A DNA stretch of 64,000 bases from Candidatus Eiseniibacteriota bacterium (GCA_023129715.1 JAGMBO010000034.1:62001-126000); one strand, 5' to 3'. Numbered from the stretch's first letter, positions 16,797 to 25,814 are shown. The notes: generated by a model not told the origin, from the letters alone. Numbers and translations: made by a program.

Positions 16797-17576
16797 ATGC
16801 CCCGGCGGGGAACAGAGACAGGACAGCCCAAAACAGTGAGCGAGGGCAGCGCGCAGCCCAAGACGGTGAGCGAGGGCAGCGCGCCGCCCAAGACGGCGGC
16901 AGAGCGCGTGTCGGAGGGCGCGCGCGATGGTACGCCGGGCGCTGCACCGGCCGAGCGACCCTACCCCGCGCTCGCCTTGCTCGAGTTCGAGAGCATCGCC
17001 GTCGGGATCCAGGCGGCCGACCGGATGGTCAAGCGTGCTCCGATCGCGCTGCTGAAGGCGGGCACCGTGCATCCGGGCCACTACCTGGTGCTCGTAGCGG
17101 GATCGGTTGCCTCGACCGAAGAGGCCTATGGCGAGGGGCTTGCGACCGGCGAGCGTGCGCTGATCGATGCGGTACTGCTGCCCGACGTTCATCCGCAGGT
17201 CTACGGTGGATGCCTGGGTGCACGCCGGAAGCTGGAACGCGAGGCGCTCGGGGTCTTGGAAACTCGTTGCGTTGCCAGCTTGCTCCGCGCCGCTGATGCG
17301 GCGGTCAAGGGCACACCGGTGGCGATCGTCGAGATCCGGCTCGCCGATGATCTCGGCGGCCGGGCCTTCGTGCTCTTCGACGGCGAGATCGCCGATGTCG
17401 AGGCGGCGCTCGAGATCGGCAGCGGGCGCATCGCGCCGGAGCACCTGATCACCTGCACGATCATGCCGCGCCTGGATGCGGCGGTGCGCGCGGCGATCGA
17501 GGAGGGCACGCGCTTCGCCCCCTGCACGCTGCTCCAGCCCGAGGGCGTGGAGGCGGCGGAGAGCCTGGGCATCTAG
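16797..17576 (+). CDS. BMC-T shell protein with repetitive N-terminal extension
   Basis: 259 aa. ATG 16797 is chosen, eight bases after GAGG; the upstream in-frame start would overlap the preceding gene. Residues 1-~60 are a charged extension built on 30-bp repeats (16824-16853 and 16854-16883 nearly identical, third partial copy), giving PKTVSEGSA twice. Two BMC domains follow: ALALLEFESIAVGIQAADRMVKRAPIALL, and LGVLETRCVASLLRAADAAVKGTPVAIVEIRL with GGRAFVLFDGEIADVEAAL. It resembles single-layer BMC-T trimers (H. ochraceum T1 type). The tail might face the lumen or cytosol and recruit cargo; that is inference. Confidence 0.88.
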   Translation: MPRRGTETGQPKTVSEGSAQPKTVSEGSAPPKTAAERVSEGARDGTPGAAPAERPYPALALLEFESIAVGIQAADRMVKRAPIALLKAGTVHPGHYLVLVAGSVASTEEAYGEGLATGERALIDAVLLPDVHPQVYGGCLGARRKLEREALGVLETRCVASLLRAADAAVKGTPVAIVEIRLADDLGGRAFVLFDGEIADVEAALEIGSGRIAPEHLITCTIMPRLDAAVRAAIEEGTRFAPCTLLQPEGVEAAESLGI

Positions 17577-17695
17577 AGCTCCGTCGGAAGCCCGCACGGG
17601 AGGGGCCTGGGAAGCGGGCCGGCAAGGAAGTGCGCGCAGCAGCGGAAAGGAACTCGAACCGTGAGACTGCACCGCATCACCAGGAGACTTGAACC

Positions 17696-17974
17696 GTGAA
17701 GCTCGGCCGCGTCATCGGGACCCTGGTCCCCTGTGTCGTCTACGAGGGGCTCAACGGCGTGCCCATGCTGTGGGTCCAGCCGCTCACCCGCGACCGCGAG
17801 CCCGGCGGGAGGCCGATCGTCTGCGCCGACGGCACCCGCATGGCAGGCCCCGGCGAGCTGATCTACTACGAGAGCAGCCGCGAGGCGGCGCTCGCGCTCG
17901 ACCCCTGGTTCGTCCCGGTCGACGACGCGATCATCGGTATCGTCGATGGAGTGCACGTGGTGGAGGAATCCTAG
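17696..17974 (+). CDS. BMC-P (EutN/CcmL) pentamer protein 2
   Basis: 92 aa, GTG start at 17696 nine bases after AGGAG. The EutN/CcmL pattern is present (LGRVIGTLVPCVVYEGLNGVPMLWV, CADGTRMAGPGELIYYESSREAAL, DDAIIGIVDGVHV), but the sequence is clearly diverged from BMC-P 1. Multiple non-identical pentamers are known in H. ochraceum-like shells, where they may vary vertex composition. The 119-base gap before it contains the short direct repeat GAACCGTGA and no gene. Confidence 0.88.
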   Translation: MKLGRVIGTLVPCVVYEGLNGVPMLWVQPLTRDREPGGRPIVCADGTRMAGPGELIYYESSREAALALDPWFVPVDDAIIGIVDGVHVVEES

Positions 17975-18000
17975 GAAGCGTTCTCAAGAGGAGATCGACC

Positions 18001-18303
18001 ATGCACTTAGGCAATGTCGTCGGTGAGATCTTCTCGACGATCAATCACCCGATCTACGACTCCCGCAAGCTGCTGATCGTCGATCGTATCGATCCCAACG
18101 GCGCGGCGACCGGAGAGTATCTGATCGCCATCGACACTGTCGATGCCGGCGTGGGCCAAACGGTGCTGATCATCGACGAGGGCAACTCAGCCCGCCAGAT
18201 CCTGGCTGCGGAGAATGCACCGACACGCTCGGTAATCGTCGGCATCATCGATGAAATCACGCTCAACGAGCGATGGCCGGGAGAGGCGACGAAGTCGGCA
18301 TGA
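18001..18303 (+). CDS. BMC-P (EutN/CcmL) pentamer protein 3
   Basis: 100 aa, ATG 18001 preceded by AAGAGGAGA. It has LGNVVGEIFSTINHPIYDSRKLLIV, then IDTVDAGVGQTVLIIDEGNSARQI and IVGIIDEI, the EutN/CcmL core. It is the third distinct pentamer of the locus. Its stop overlaps the start of the class II aldolase in ATGA, which predicts coupled translation of shell vertex and enzyme. Confidence 0.9.
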   Translation: MHLGNVVGEIFSTINHPIYDSRKLLIVDRIDPNGAATGEYLIAIDTVDAGVGQTVLIIDEGNSARQILAAENAPTRSVIVGIIDEITLNERWPGEATKSA

Positions 18304-18989
18304 AGTCGGAATTCCTATTGCGGCGTGAGATCGTAGAGGTCGGCCGGCGGCTCTATGCGCGCGGACTGGTCGCCGCTACCGATGGGAATATCAGTGTCCG
18401 CCTGCGGGGAGATCGGATCCTGGTGACGCCGGCGGAGAGCTGTCTCGGTGAGCTGCGCCCCGAGGAGCTGATCGTCGTGCCGTCCCAGCCCACGCCACTC
18501 TCCCCACGCCCGGTGTCGAGCCTGCTCCCCCAGCGGCTGCGCCCCACGAGCGAGTTACCGATGCATCGCCAGGCCTACATCCAACGCCCCGAGATCGGCG
18601 CGGTCGTCCACGCTCATCCGCCGATCATCACCGCCTTCACGGTGGCGGGGCTCTCGCTGGCCGCGCCGGTGCTGCCCGAGGTGGCGATTGCCCTGGGCCC
18701 GGTCCCGACGGCTCCCTACGCAACGCCCTCGACCGATGCCGGGGCCCGGGCGATCGAGGAGCTCATTCGCACCCACGATGCGATCTTGCTCGACCGCCAC
18801 GGAGCGATCACCGTGGGTACCAACCCACTCGATGCCTACCGCAAGCTCGAGAAGCTGGAGCACTGCGCGCAGGTCGTGCTGGCCGCACATCAACTTGGCC
18901 GAATCCAGACGCTCCCTCCCGATGAAGTCGCCCGCCTGCAAGAGCTGAAGAACGTTGGAGGCGCCCATGGACCGCTCCCTCGTCCGTAG
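18300..18989 (+). CDS. Class II aldolase (FucA/AraD-like), BMC-associated
   Basis: 229 aa, starting at the ATGA overlap with BMC-P 3. The zinc aldolase signature is complete: DGNISVRL, E85 in SELPMHRQAY, H104 and H106 in VVHAHPP, and H167 in DRHGAITVG. Fuculose- or rhamnulose-phosphate aldolases of this family yield dihydroxyacetone phosphate and lactaldehyde, and such an aldolase is standard in the fucose/rhamnose BMCs of Planctomycetes and Verrucomicrobia. The C-terminus (LPPDEVARLQELKNVGG) is also familiar in that group. The actual sugar phosphate is not determinable here. The SecY paralogue begins inside the last 23 bases. Confidence 0.88.
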   Translation: MKSEFLLRREIVEVGRRLYARGLVAATDGNISVRLRGDRILVTPAESCLGELRPEELIVVPSQPTPLSPRPVSSLLPQRLRPTSELPMHRQAYIQRPEIGAVVHAHPPIITAFTVAGLSLAAPVLPEVAIALGPVPTAPYATPSTDAGARAIEELIRTHDAILLDRHGAITVGTNPLDAYRKLEKLEHCAQVVLAAHQLGRIQTLPPDEVARLQELKNVGGAHGPLPRP

Positions 18990-20547
18990 GATCCTGATCA
19001 CGGTCGTCGGCTTGGCCGTCGTCCGGCTCGGCTATCACGTCCCGCTCCCCGGCATCGACCTCTCCGGGATCCTTGGCTTCCAGACCAGCTCGGGTGGCAT
19101 CTTCGCCCTGCCGGGTTGGTCCACAGTGCTGCCGTTGCGCGTCTCGATCTTCTCGCTCGGCTTGCTGCCCTACATCTCGGCATCGATCCTGCTGCTCTTG
19201 CTGAGCGGGCTCGTGCGTCCGCTGCGCCGGCTGCGCAACGGGGGCTGGCGGGAACGGCTCACCTTCGACCGCCTCATTCTGGCCTTGACCGGGCTCCTTG
19301 CCGTGATCCATGGATACGGCACCGCCGCCACGCTCCGCAATCTCCTCGCCGATTGGGGAGTCGCCAGCGCGACAGAGGGGATCTTCTTCTTTCCCGTCGT
19401 CATCCTGACGATGACTTGCGGCACGCTCTTCCTCGTCTGGCTGGCCCACTTGATCACGCGCTTCGGCGTCGGCAACGGCGTCCTCCTGATCGTGGTCACG
19501 ACGATGCTGGTCAAGCTACTCATCGACATCGCGCATCAGATCCAGATGCCCTTGGTCCCGGACGCGCCGATCGGACATACCGTGCTCTTCATCGTCTTCT
19601 CCCTGGCCTGGGTCACGGCTCTCGTGCTCTTCACCCAGGCGCGCAGCACAGTCGCTTTGGTGCGGAGCTCGGACACCTCCTCGGGAAAGGGCGCGGTTCC
19701 CGCACGCGCTGACGACGAGACCACGCCCAGCACGGCGGGCACCGATGTGCGGCCGGCTGAGCCGGCAGCGGAACCGCTTCTCGCGCCGATCCGGGTCAAC
19801 ATCGCCGGCGTGCTGCCGCTGATCGCCGCCTACACGGTCTGGAAGTTCCCCTTCACCATCGCCGCGCTGACCGGCACATCGGAGCGCTTCTTTCCCAATC
19901 CCTTGGGCGCGTTCTACTGGATCGTGGTCTGTGTCCTGATCGTCGTCTTCACCTACCTACTCACCGCCTGGATCTTCAATGCCCGCGATCTGGTGGCGCG
20001 CGCCGGGCGCTGGGGCTTCCGGCTGGCGGAGTTCGCCTCGCCCGAGGAGGCCGCGCGTTTGCTCGACCGGCGTGTCGCCATCTCGATGATGCCGGCGTCC
20101 CTGATGCTCTGCGCCATCGCCCTGGCCCCCACGGCGCTCTTCCACTGGTTCGATCTCCAGTACGGCCTGACCGCGCACTATGGCCGGGATCTCCTGGTGA
20201 TCATCGCGGTCGCGATCGCGCTCTTCCGCGATCTGCGGGAACGCCCCCGTGAAATGGAGAAGGACTGGGTGCCGCTGGCCACGTTCGAGACGGTGCTCGA
20301 GACGGAGATGGCCGAAGTACTGCTCGACGAGCACGACATCGACTCACAGCCGCAGGCGAATCGAGTGATCCCGATCACCGGCAGTCTCGCCCCCTGGGAA
20401 GTCTGCCGGCCCTCGTGCCAGAGTCTCGTCATCCACCGGCGCCTCGGGGGTGGGCAGGCGACGCTGTGGGTGCCAGAGGAAAGCCGCGAGGCCGCCGCGC
20501 GCATCCTGGCCCCCTATCTCGACCCCGAGGACGCGGCGATCTGCTAG
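18967..20547 (+). CDS. SecY paralogue with a C-terminal DUF2007-like tail, in the BMC operon
   Basis: 526 aa from ATG 18967, overlapping the aldolase by 23 bases. SecY features: TM1 with VVRLGYHVPLPGIDL, the TM2 region VSIFSLGLLPYISASILLLLL, and IRVNIAGVLPLIAAYTVW before TM7. It differs from housekeeping SecY. The cytosolic TM6-TM7 loop, which helps contact SecA and ribosome, is replaced by an acidic Ala/Pro/Thr segment. After TM10 there is a ~110-residue soluble tail (FETVLETEMAEVLLDEHDI ... LWVPEESREAAARIL) resembling DUF2007. No ribosomal-protein genes surround it, so it is not the spc-operon secY. It may be an accessory translocon; the adjacent secreted beta-helix is a candidate client. 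Confidence 0.8.
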   Translation: MDRSLVRRILITVVGLAVVRLGYHVPLPGIDLSGILGFQTSSGGIFALPGWSTVLPLRVSIFSLGLLPYISASILLLLLSGLVRPLRRLRNGGWRERLTFDRLILALTGLLAVIHGYGTAATLRNLLADWGVASATEGIFFFPVVILTMTCGTLFLVWLAHLITRFGVGNGVLLIVVTTMLVKLLIDIAHQIQMPLVPDAPIGHTVLFIVFSLAWVTALVLFTQARSTVALVRSSDTSSGKGAVPARADDETTPSTAGTDVRPAEPAAEPLLAPIRVNIAGVLPLIAAYTVWKFPFTIAALTGTSERFFPNPLGAFYWIVVCVLIVVFTYLLTAWIFNARDLVARAGRWGFRLAEFASPEEAARLLDRRVAISMMPASLMLCAIALAPTALFHWFDLQYGLTAHYGRDLLVIIAVAIALFRDLRERPREMEKDWVPLATFETVLETEMAEVLLDEHDIDSQPQANRVIPITGSLAPWEVCRPSCQSLVIHRRLGGGQATLWVPEESREAAARILAPYLDPEDAAIC

Positions 20548-20559
20548 ACTGTCGAGGCC

Positions 20560-22131
20560 ATGGCATCCGCAAACTCTCGGCTCTTGAAGCTGGCGGCCAT
20601 GGGCGCGGTCCGGCGTGCAGCTCCCCTGGCGGCCAACTCGGCCCTTCTGTCGGCCGTCTTGCCGGCGATCCGGCCTGCCGCCATGCCCGCCCTATTCCCA
20701 GCAATCCTGCCGGCCGTCTTGCCTGCAAGAATGGTGGCCCTCCTGTTCGCAGTCCTGCTGGCCGCCCTGCCGGGCACGGCCGCTCGCGGCCAGGCCGCCA
20801 CCTATACGCTCTTCCCCGATGGGAGTGGTGACTTCCCCACCATCCAGGCTGCCATCGATGCCGCCGGCGAGGGTGATCTGATCGAGCTGGCGGATGGGAC
20901 CTACACGGGCGACGGCAACCGCGACCTCGACTTCCTCGGCAAGGCGATCACGGTGCGCTCGGCAAGCGGGGATCCGGCCCAGTGCATCTTGCAGTGTGGC
21001 GGCAGCTCGGCCCATCCGCATCGCGGCGTGCACTTCCATCAGGGCGAGGGCAGTGGGACCGTGCTGGAGGCGATCACCATCTGGGGTGCCTGGAGCGGCC
21101 AGACCGGGGGGGCGATCCTCTGCGATGGCGCTGCTCCCGCCTTGAATGGGTGCATGTTCGAGTTCTGCTACGCGAAGTACGGGGGCGGCATCGGCTGCCT
21201 GAACGGGGCGGCACCGACGATCACCAACTGCACGCTGCGCGACAGCCAGGCATTGGCCGGCGGCGGCTTCTACTGCCGGGGCGCGACCAGCCCCCTGCTG
21301 ACCGGCTGCACGCTGGCCCGTAACCACGCGACCGGATCCCCCCCGCTGGGCGGCGGATTCTGCAGCGACGGCGGCTCACCGATTCTCGAGGACTGCACGT
21401 TCTCGCGCAACGAGGTCGAGGGCTGGGGCGCTTGCGGCGGCGGCCTGTATGCAGGCAGCGGGGGGGCGTTGGAACTCCGCGCCTGTGCATTTCGCCGCAA
21501 CTCGGCCTACGCCTATGCCAGCGGCGGCGGCGTCTATTGTAATGGGAGTGCCCTGCTGATCGAGGGCGGTGAGTTCTGGCACAACTACAGCGAGAACGAA
21601 GGCGGCGGGTTGACCACGCTGAACTGCGCTCCGGTCATCGAGGGGGTCGTCTTCTCGGAAAACAGCTCCATCTATGGTGCCGCCATTCACGCCTGCAGCG
21701 CGACACTCGAGCTGACCGGCGCAACCCTGCTCGCCAACTCGGCTCCCGGGGGCGGGGCCGCCCTCTGCCTCGGCTGCGCGGCAACTGCTACCCTGGCCAA
21801 CTGCCTCGCCGCATTCAATGGATCGGGCAATGCGATCCACTGCGCCAGCGGCGCGCTGGCCACCCTGACCTGCTGCAACCTCTTCGGCAACGAGGATGGC
21901 AACTGGACCGCCGAGATCGCCGCCCAACTTGGGTCCGCCGGCAACATCTGTCTCGATCCGCAGTTCTGCTCGCTCGCCCCTTGGGACGACGAGAATTGGG
22001 AGCTGCAGAGCGACTCGCCTTGCGCGCCGGAACATTCCGGCTGCGGACTGATCGGTGCCGGGCCGGTCGGCTGCGATGAAACCCCAGTCCTCCCGGTGAG
22101 TTGGGGCAGAGTCAAAGTTTTCTTCCGGTGA
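20560..22131 (+). CDS. Secreted beta-helix protein B with SWG C-terminal tag
   Basis: 523 aa, starting 12 bases after the SecY paralogue, behind GAGG. The N-terminus is long and built of Ala/Pro/Leu repeats before a good signal peptide (MVALLFAVLLAALPGTAARGQA, Met at 20731), so the true start is uncertain. The mature part begins with a beta-helix opening nearly the same as protein A (IQAAIDAAGEGDLIELADGTYTG; LDFLGKAITVRS) and continues with Cys/Gly-rich coils such as GGGIGCLNGAAPTITNCTLR. It ends exactly in VSWGRVKVFFR. Probable extracellular carbohydrate-binding or structural protein; no active site recognised. Position suggests read-through from the BMC operon. Confidence 0.75.
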   Translation: MASANSRLLKLAAMGAVRRAAPLAANSALLSAVLPAIRPAAMPALFPAILPAVLPARMVALLFAVLLAALPGTAARGQAATYTLFPDGSGDFPTIQAAIDAAGEGDLIELADGTYTGDGNRDLDFLGKAITVRSASGDPAQCILQCGGSSAHPHRGVHFHQGEGSGTVLEAITIWGAWSGQTGGAILCDGAAPALNGCMFEFCYAKYGGGIGCLNGAAPTITNCTLRDSQALAGGGFYCRGATSPLLTGCTLARNHATGSPPLGGGFCSDGGSPILEDCTFSRNEVEGWGACGGGLYAGSGGALELRACAFRRNSAYAYASGGGVYCNGSALLIEGGEFWHNYSENEGGGLTTLNCAPVIEGVVFSENSSIYGAAIHACSATLELTGATLLANSAPGGGAALCLGCAATATLANCLAAFNGSGNAIHCASGALATLTCCNLFGNEDGNWTAEIAAQLGSAGNICLDPQFCSLAPWDDENWELQSDSPCAPEHSGCGLIGAGPVGCDETPVLPVSWGRVKVFFR

Positions 22132-22247
22132 TCGTGCTGCCCCGTTCGCTCAGGGATCCGTGTATCATCGCTCCCTGCTTGACGACTGCTGGTCGGGGAG
22201 TGGACCTTCACGTGGCCCTACACACGACCGCAACCAAGTGGCTATAC

Positions 22248-22276
22248 TTGAACTGCCAGCGGAGATAGGGTATCAT
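22248..22276 (+). promoter_or_regulatory. Putative sigma70-like promoter
   Basis: TTGAAC (22248-22253), 17 bases, TATCAT (22271-22276). It leaves a leader of ~87 bases before the ATG at 22370. The rest of 22132-22369 contains nothing else recognisable. Confidence 0.55.
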
Positions 22277-22369
22277 CACCTACTGGATATTGGCATCTCT
22301 CCAAGTCCATCTTAGACGTACAACCTCGCAGCTCCGGGTCCTCCGGGCGCCGGCGACCGAGGAGGATGC

Positions 22370-23344
22370 ATGATTCGCGGGCGGGAGGTTTACCGGCTGG
22401 CTGTGCCGGTCTTCCTCGCATTCCCGGCGCTCCTAGCCGCCGCCGGATGGCTCACTCCCGCGCAGGGCAATCTCGCCCCCCCCGCGACTCATGAGGCGAT
22501 CCTCTTTCACGTCCAGCCGGTCAGCGCAGGCTTCTGCGATCAGGACCATGTCTGGGAATGCCCGCAGGTCCGCCAGCACACCGAGGCGACCGGTCTGCTC
22601 GAGTTCGATCTCTTTGTCTACTCCAATCGTCCCGAGGAAGACCTCTCCCTCTGCACCCTCGATCTCCCTCTAGCCTGGCCCGCGGAATGGACGCTCATCG
22701 ACTGGGAGTGCTGCCACGAGGGCGAGGCATCCTTCGCCGTCTCCGGTCATGCGGGACAGCTCTCGATCGCCTGGCAGAGCTGCCCCGACTTGAGGGGCGG
22801 CCTCCTGCTGGTCGCGCGTTTCATCATGGATGTCGAGGGCTGTGGATGGTTCGGCGTAGCAGGCGTGCTCGACCACCCGACGCTGAAGCTCACCCGGGGA
22901 AGTCAGGAGCTTGACATCTGGTGGGTGCTGCCCGGTTGGGCCCAGGCGGGGGTCACCTGCAGCTACTGCTACATCCCTTGCGACTTACACACGCCCTGCC
23001 GGCCGGAACTGACGCCGCGGCACATTGAACTCGAGACCTGCCTGGGGGGCACGGCTCAAGGCTACGCCAGGTGCTGGATGCACGGCGGATGCGAGGCGGC
23101 ATACGCGACAACAGCCGACTGGCTCGAGGTAGAAGTCGGTGATCCGGTGCCGGCCAGCGATGGCATCACCCAAGAGATCCTCATCCGGGCCGATGCGACC
23201 TCCCTGCCCGTGGGAACCCACGAGGCCTACATCCGGGCCAGCGGCGAGTGTGTCGGCTGCACCCGGCTGATCTTGTCGGTGATCCCAACCCCTCCGGTGA
23301 GTATTCACACGAGCTGGGGCAAACTGAAGGACCTCTACCGCTGA
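22370..23344 (+). CDS. Secreted Cys-containing protein with BACON-like domain and SWG C-terminal tag
   Basis: 324 aa. ATG 22370 follows GGAGG closely. A signal peptide (VFLAFPALLAAAGWLTPAQG) precedes a cohesin- or dockerin-partner-like beta domain (LLEFDLFVYSNRPEEDLSLCTLDL) with many Cys residues. The C-terminal ~90 residues (TADWLEVEVGDP ... LPVGTHEAYIRAS) resemble BACON-type Ig modules that bind carbohydrate or mucin. The protein ends in TSWGKLKDLYR, the shared SWG tag. The next gene starts one base after the stop, so both are likely translated together. Exact function unknown. Confidence 0.65.
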   Translation: MIRGREVYRLAVPVFLAFPALLAAAGWLTPAQGNLAPPATHEAILFHVQPVSAGFCDQDHVWECPQVRQHTEATGLLEFDLFVYSNRPEEDLSLCTLDLPLAWPAEWTLIDWECCHEGEASFAVSGHAGQLSIAWQSCPDLRGGLLLVARFIMDVEGCGWFGVAGVLDHPTLKLTRGSQELDIWWVLPGWAQAGVTCSYCYIPCDLHTPCRPELTPRHIELETCLGGTAQGYARCWMHGGCEAAYATTADWLEVEVGDPVPASDGITQEILIRADATSLPVGTHEAYIRASGECVGCTRLILSVIPTPPVSIHTSWGKLKDLYR

Positions 23345-23345
23345 T

Positions 23346-24158
23346 ATGTGGGTTCCGGTTCTCCGAGTTGCACTGCCTGCGGCGCTTGTACTGCTTCCCG
23401 CGCTACTGGTGCCCTCACCGACGCGGGCCGTGGGTGCCGGCTCCGGGACTCCCGCCGGTTGCGGCATCCACGAAAGACTCGGCAGCAGTCACGATCATCC
23501 CCTCGCGGAACCGGCCTCCCTCGGCCTTGTGAAGTTCGACTCGGAAGTCATCCACCTTGCGGTGCGCGGCGACTCGCTCGAGGTCACCGGCCTCTACCTG
23601 CTGTGTCGTCGCAGGGAAGGGGAGCCGCGCTCGCCCGAGTCGGCCTCGGTCGAACTTGCACCGGCCGGCCACGACCGAGTCGAACCCGAAGCGGTCGGGC
23701 TCGAGACGGTCTCGCCCGCTCCGGTTGAGCTCTTCTACCCGTTCCCGGCCGATCCACGGATGGGCGGGATACGTCCCGGGGACGTGGAGAGCCGCGTGCC
23801 GGGTGGTGATTGGGAGCCCGTGGGTTACACGCCCCTGCCGCATGGCGCCGGACTCCGCTGCCGGCTGGTGTGGCCCGCGGCTGACTCGCTCGAGGTGCGC
23901 ACCACCTATCGCCAGGCGCTGACCGAGAGCTACGCGCGATATGTCGTCACCACCACACGCGCCTGGGGTGAACCGCTGCGCTGGGCACGCTTCGAGATCC
24001 ACTTGCCTGGAGATGCCGAACTCAGCAGTGCGAGCTACCCATTCGCACGCGATGAGTCCGCCGGCGACGACGACGGTACGGAGCGCTGCTATCTCTTCGA
24101 GACAACCGACTTCTGGCCCGAGCGGGATATCACCTTTGAGTGGACGCGCAGCCCGTAG
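23346..24158 (+). CDS. Secreted hypothetical protein, coupled to the preceding gene
   Basis: 270 aa; ATG 23346 is one base after the upstream TGA. A signal peptide (LRVALPAALVLLPALLVPSPTRA) is followed by a beta-rich region. The phrases LEVTGLYLLCRRREGE, VELFYPFP and RYVVTTTRAWGEPLRWARFEIHLP recall proteins of the DUF4424-like secreted class, but this is only a similarity of pattern. It lacks the SWG tag (end EWTRSP). It is convergent with ahcY across a 92-base gap that contains no clear terminator. Confidence 0.55.
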   Translation: MWVPVLRVALPAALVLLPALLVPSPTRAVGAGSGTPAGCGIHERLGSSHDHPLAEPASLGLVKFDSEVIHLAVRGDSLEVTGLYLLCRRREGEPRSPESASVELAPAGHDRVEPEAVGLETVSPAPVELFYPFPADPRMGGIRPGDVESRVPGGDWEPVGYTPLPHGAGLRCRLVWPAADSLEVRTTYRQALTESYARYVVTTTRAWGEPLRWARFEIHLPGDAELSSASYPFARDESAGDDDGTERCYLFETTDFWPERDITFEWTRSP

Positions 24159-24250
24159 AGTGCGGCGCTCCGGATGCAGCCCGAAGCGCCCCCCCCCGAT
24201 CTCAGCGGCGTCTCCGGTGCGCCATCCGGTAGTCGAGCTGATCCGCAGCG

Positions 24251-25702
24251 CTAGTACCGATAGTGCTCGGGCTTATAGGGCCCCTCCACCGGGAAGCCGA
24301 GATACTCGGCCTGGTGCTCGCTCATTCGCGTCAGCTTCACCCCGATCTGGTCGAGATGCAGGCGCGCGACCTTTTCATCGAGCTCCTTCGAGAGTACGTA
24401 GACCTTCTTCTCGAAGGAGTCTTGCCTCTTGGTCAGCTCGATCTGTGCAAGCACCTGGTTGCAGAAGCTGTTGCTCATCACAAAGCTCGGGTGGCCGGTG
24501 GCGCAGCCGAGATTGAGCAGGCGCCCCTCGGCGAGGATGAGCACGCTGTGCCCGTCGGGAAAGGTCCACATCGCATACTGCGGCTTGATCTCGGTCTTCT
24601 TGATCCCTGGAACGGCGGCCAGGCCCGCCATGTCGATCTCGTTGTCGAAGTGACCGATGTTGCCGATCACCGCCTGGTTCTTCATGCGCGCCATGTGATC
24701 GCTGGTCAGCACATGGTAGTTGCCGGTCGCGGTGATGAAGATGTCCGCATCCTCGACGACCTCCTCCATGCGCAGGACCTGGTAGCCCTCCATTGCCGCC
24801 TGCAGCGCGCAGATCGGGTCGATCTCGGTGATGATCACCCGCGCTCCCTGCCCGCGCAGCGCCTGGGCGCAGCCCTTGCCGACATCGCCGTATCCGCAGA
24901 TCACGCACGTCTTGCCGGCCAGCATGACATCGGTCGCCCGGTTGAGGCCGTCGACAACCGAATGGCGGCAGCCGTAGAGGTTGTCGAACTTACTCTTCGT
25001 CACGCTGTTGTTGACGTTGACGACGGGAAAGAGCAGCGTTCCCTCGCGCTCGCGCTGATACAGACGATTGACCCCGGTGGTTGTCTCTTCACTCGCACCG
25101 CGACACTCGCGAGCCACCTGGCGCCAGCGCTCGGGCGACTCCTTCTGGATCCGGGCCAGGATATGCATCAGGGCCACGTAGTCTTCGCCTTCGACGCTCC
25201 CTGGATCGGGCGTTTGGCCGGCCTTCTCGAACTCGTAGCCCTTGTGGAGCATCAGGGTCGCATCGCCGCCATCGTCGACGATCTGATGCGGCCCGCGCCC
25301 CTCGCCGAAATCGAGCGCCCGGTCGCAACACCACCAATACTCTTCGAGCGTCTCGCCCTTCCAGGCAAAGACCGGGACGCCGCGCGGGTCGGCGGGAGTG
25401 CCCGCGGGACCGACCACGGCGGCCGCCGCGGCATGGTCCTGGGTCGAGAAGATGTTGCACGAAGACCAGCGCACCTCCGCCCCGAGCGCGGTGAGCGTCT
25501 CGATGAGCACCGCCGTCTGGACGGTCATGTGCAGAGAGCCCGAGATGCGCACTCCTTTGAGCGGCTGCTGGGGAGCGTATTCCTTGCGAATCGCCATCAA
25601 TCCCGGCATCTCGTGCTCGGCGAGTGTGATTTCCTTACGCCCCCACTCGGCGAGGGCGAGATCGGCGACCTTGTATTCGAGCGTCTTCATAGCCGTACCC
25701 AT
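24251..25702 (-). CDS. ahcY: S-adenosylhomocysteine hydrolase
   Basis: 483 aa. It reversibly hydrolyses S-adenosylhomocysteine to adenosine and homocysteine in the methyl cycle, in the cytosol. Visible hallmarks: [55 protein letters not shown], the NAD-binding GYGDVGKG, and the conserved C-terminus KPEHYRY. The length matches the form with the ~40-residue insertion. The start at 25702 is chosen for GGAAGGAC upstream; a second Met four codons later (25690) is possible. No SAH riboswitch consensus is apparent in the ~105-base leader. Confidence 0.96.
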   Translation of the reverse strand: MGTAMKTLEYKVADLALAEWGRKEITLAEHEMPGLMAIRKEYAPQQPLKGVRISGSLHMTVQTAVLIETLTALGAEVRWSSCNIFSTQDHAAAAAVVGPAGTPADPRGVPVFAWKGETLEEYWWCCDRALDFGEGRGPHQIVDDGGDATLMLHKGYEFEKAGQTPDPGSVEGEDYVALMHILARIQKESPERWRQVARECRGASEETTTGVNRLYQREREGTLLFPVVNVNNSVTKSKFDNLYGCRHSVVDGLNRATDVMLAGKTCVICGYGDVGKGCAQALRGQGARVIITEIDPICALQAAMEGYQVLRMEEVVEDADIFITATGNYHVLTSDHMARMKNQAVIGNIGHFDNEIDMAGLAAVPGIKKTEIKPQYAMWTFPDGHSVLILAEGRLLNLGCATGHPSFVMSNSFCNQVLAQIELTKRQDSFEKKVYVLSKELDEKVARLHLDQIGVKLTRMSEHQAEYLGFPVEGPYKPEHYRY

Positions 25703-25814
25703 TCCTACGTCCTTCCCTATGATTCCCGATCGGTGTCTTCCCCAATAGTTCCAGCATTGACCGGGCGCTGATCGGGCTACCTGCCGGCGCGGCGGGTCAA
25801 TTGGAGGAAACCGC

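Noticed and set aside
18967-20547. Housekeeping secY
   Set aside because: No rpl/rps/adk/map neighbours, an altered TM6-TM7 loop and an extra soluble tail argue for a paralogue.
25703-25814. Possible SAH riboswitch before ahcY
   Set aside because: The leader lacks the conserved SAH riboswitch core sequence; only a promoter is supported.
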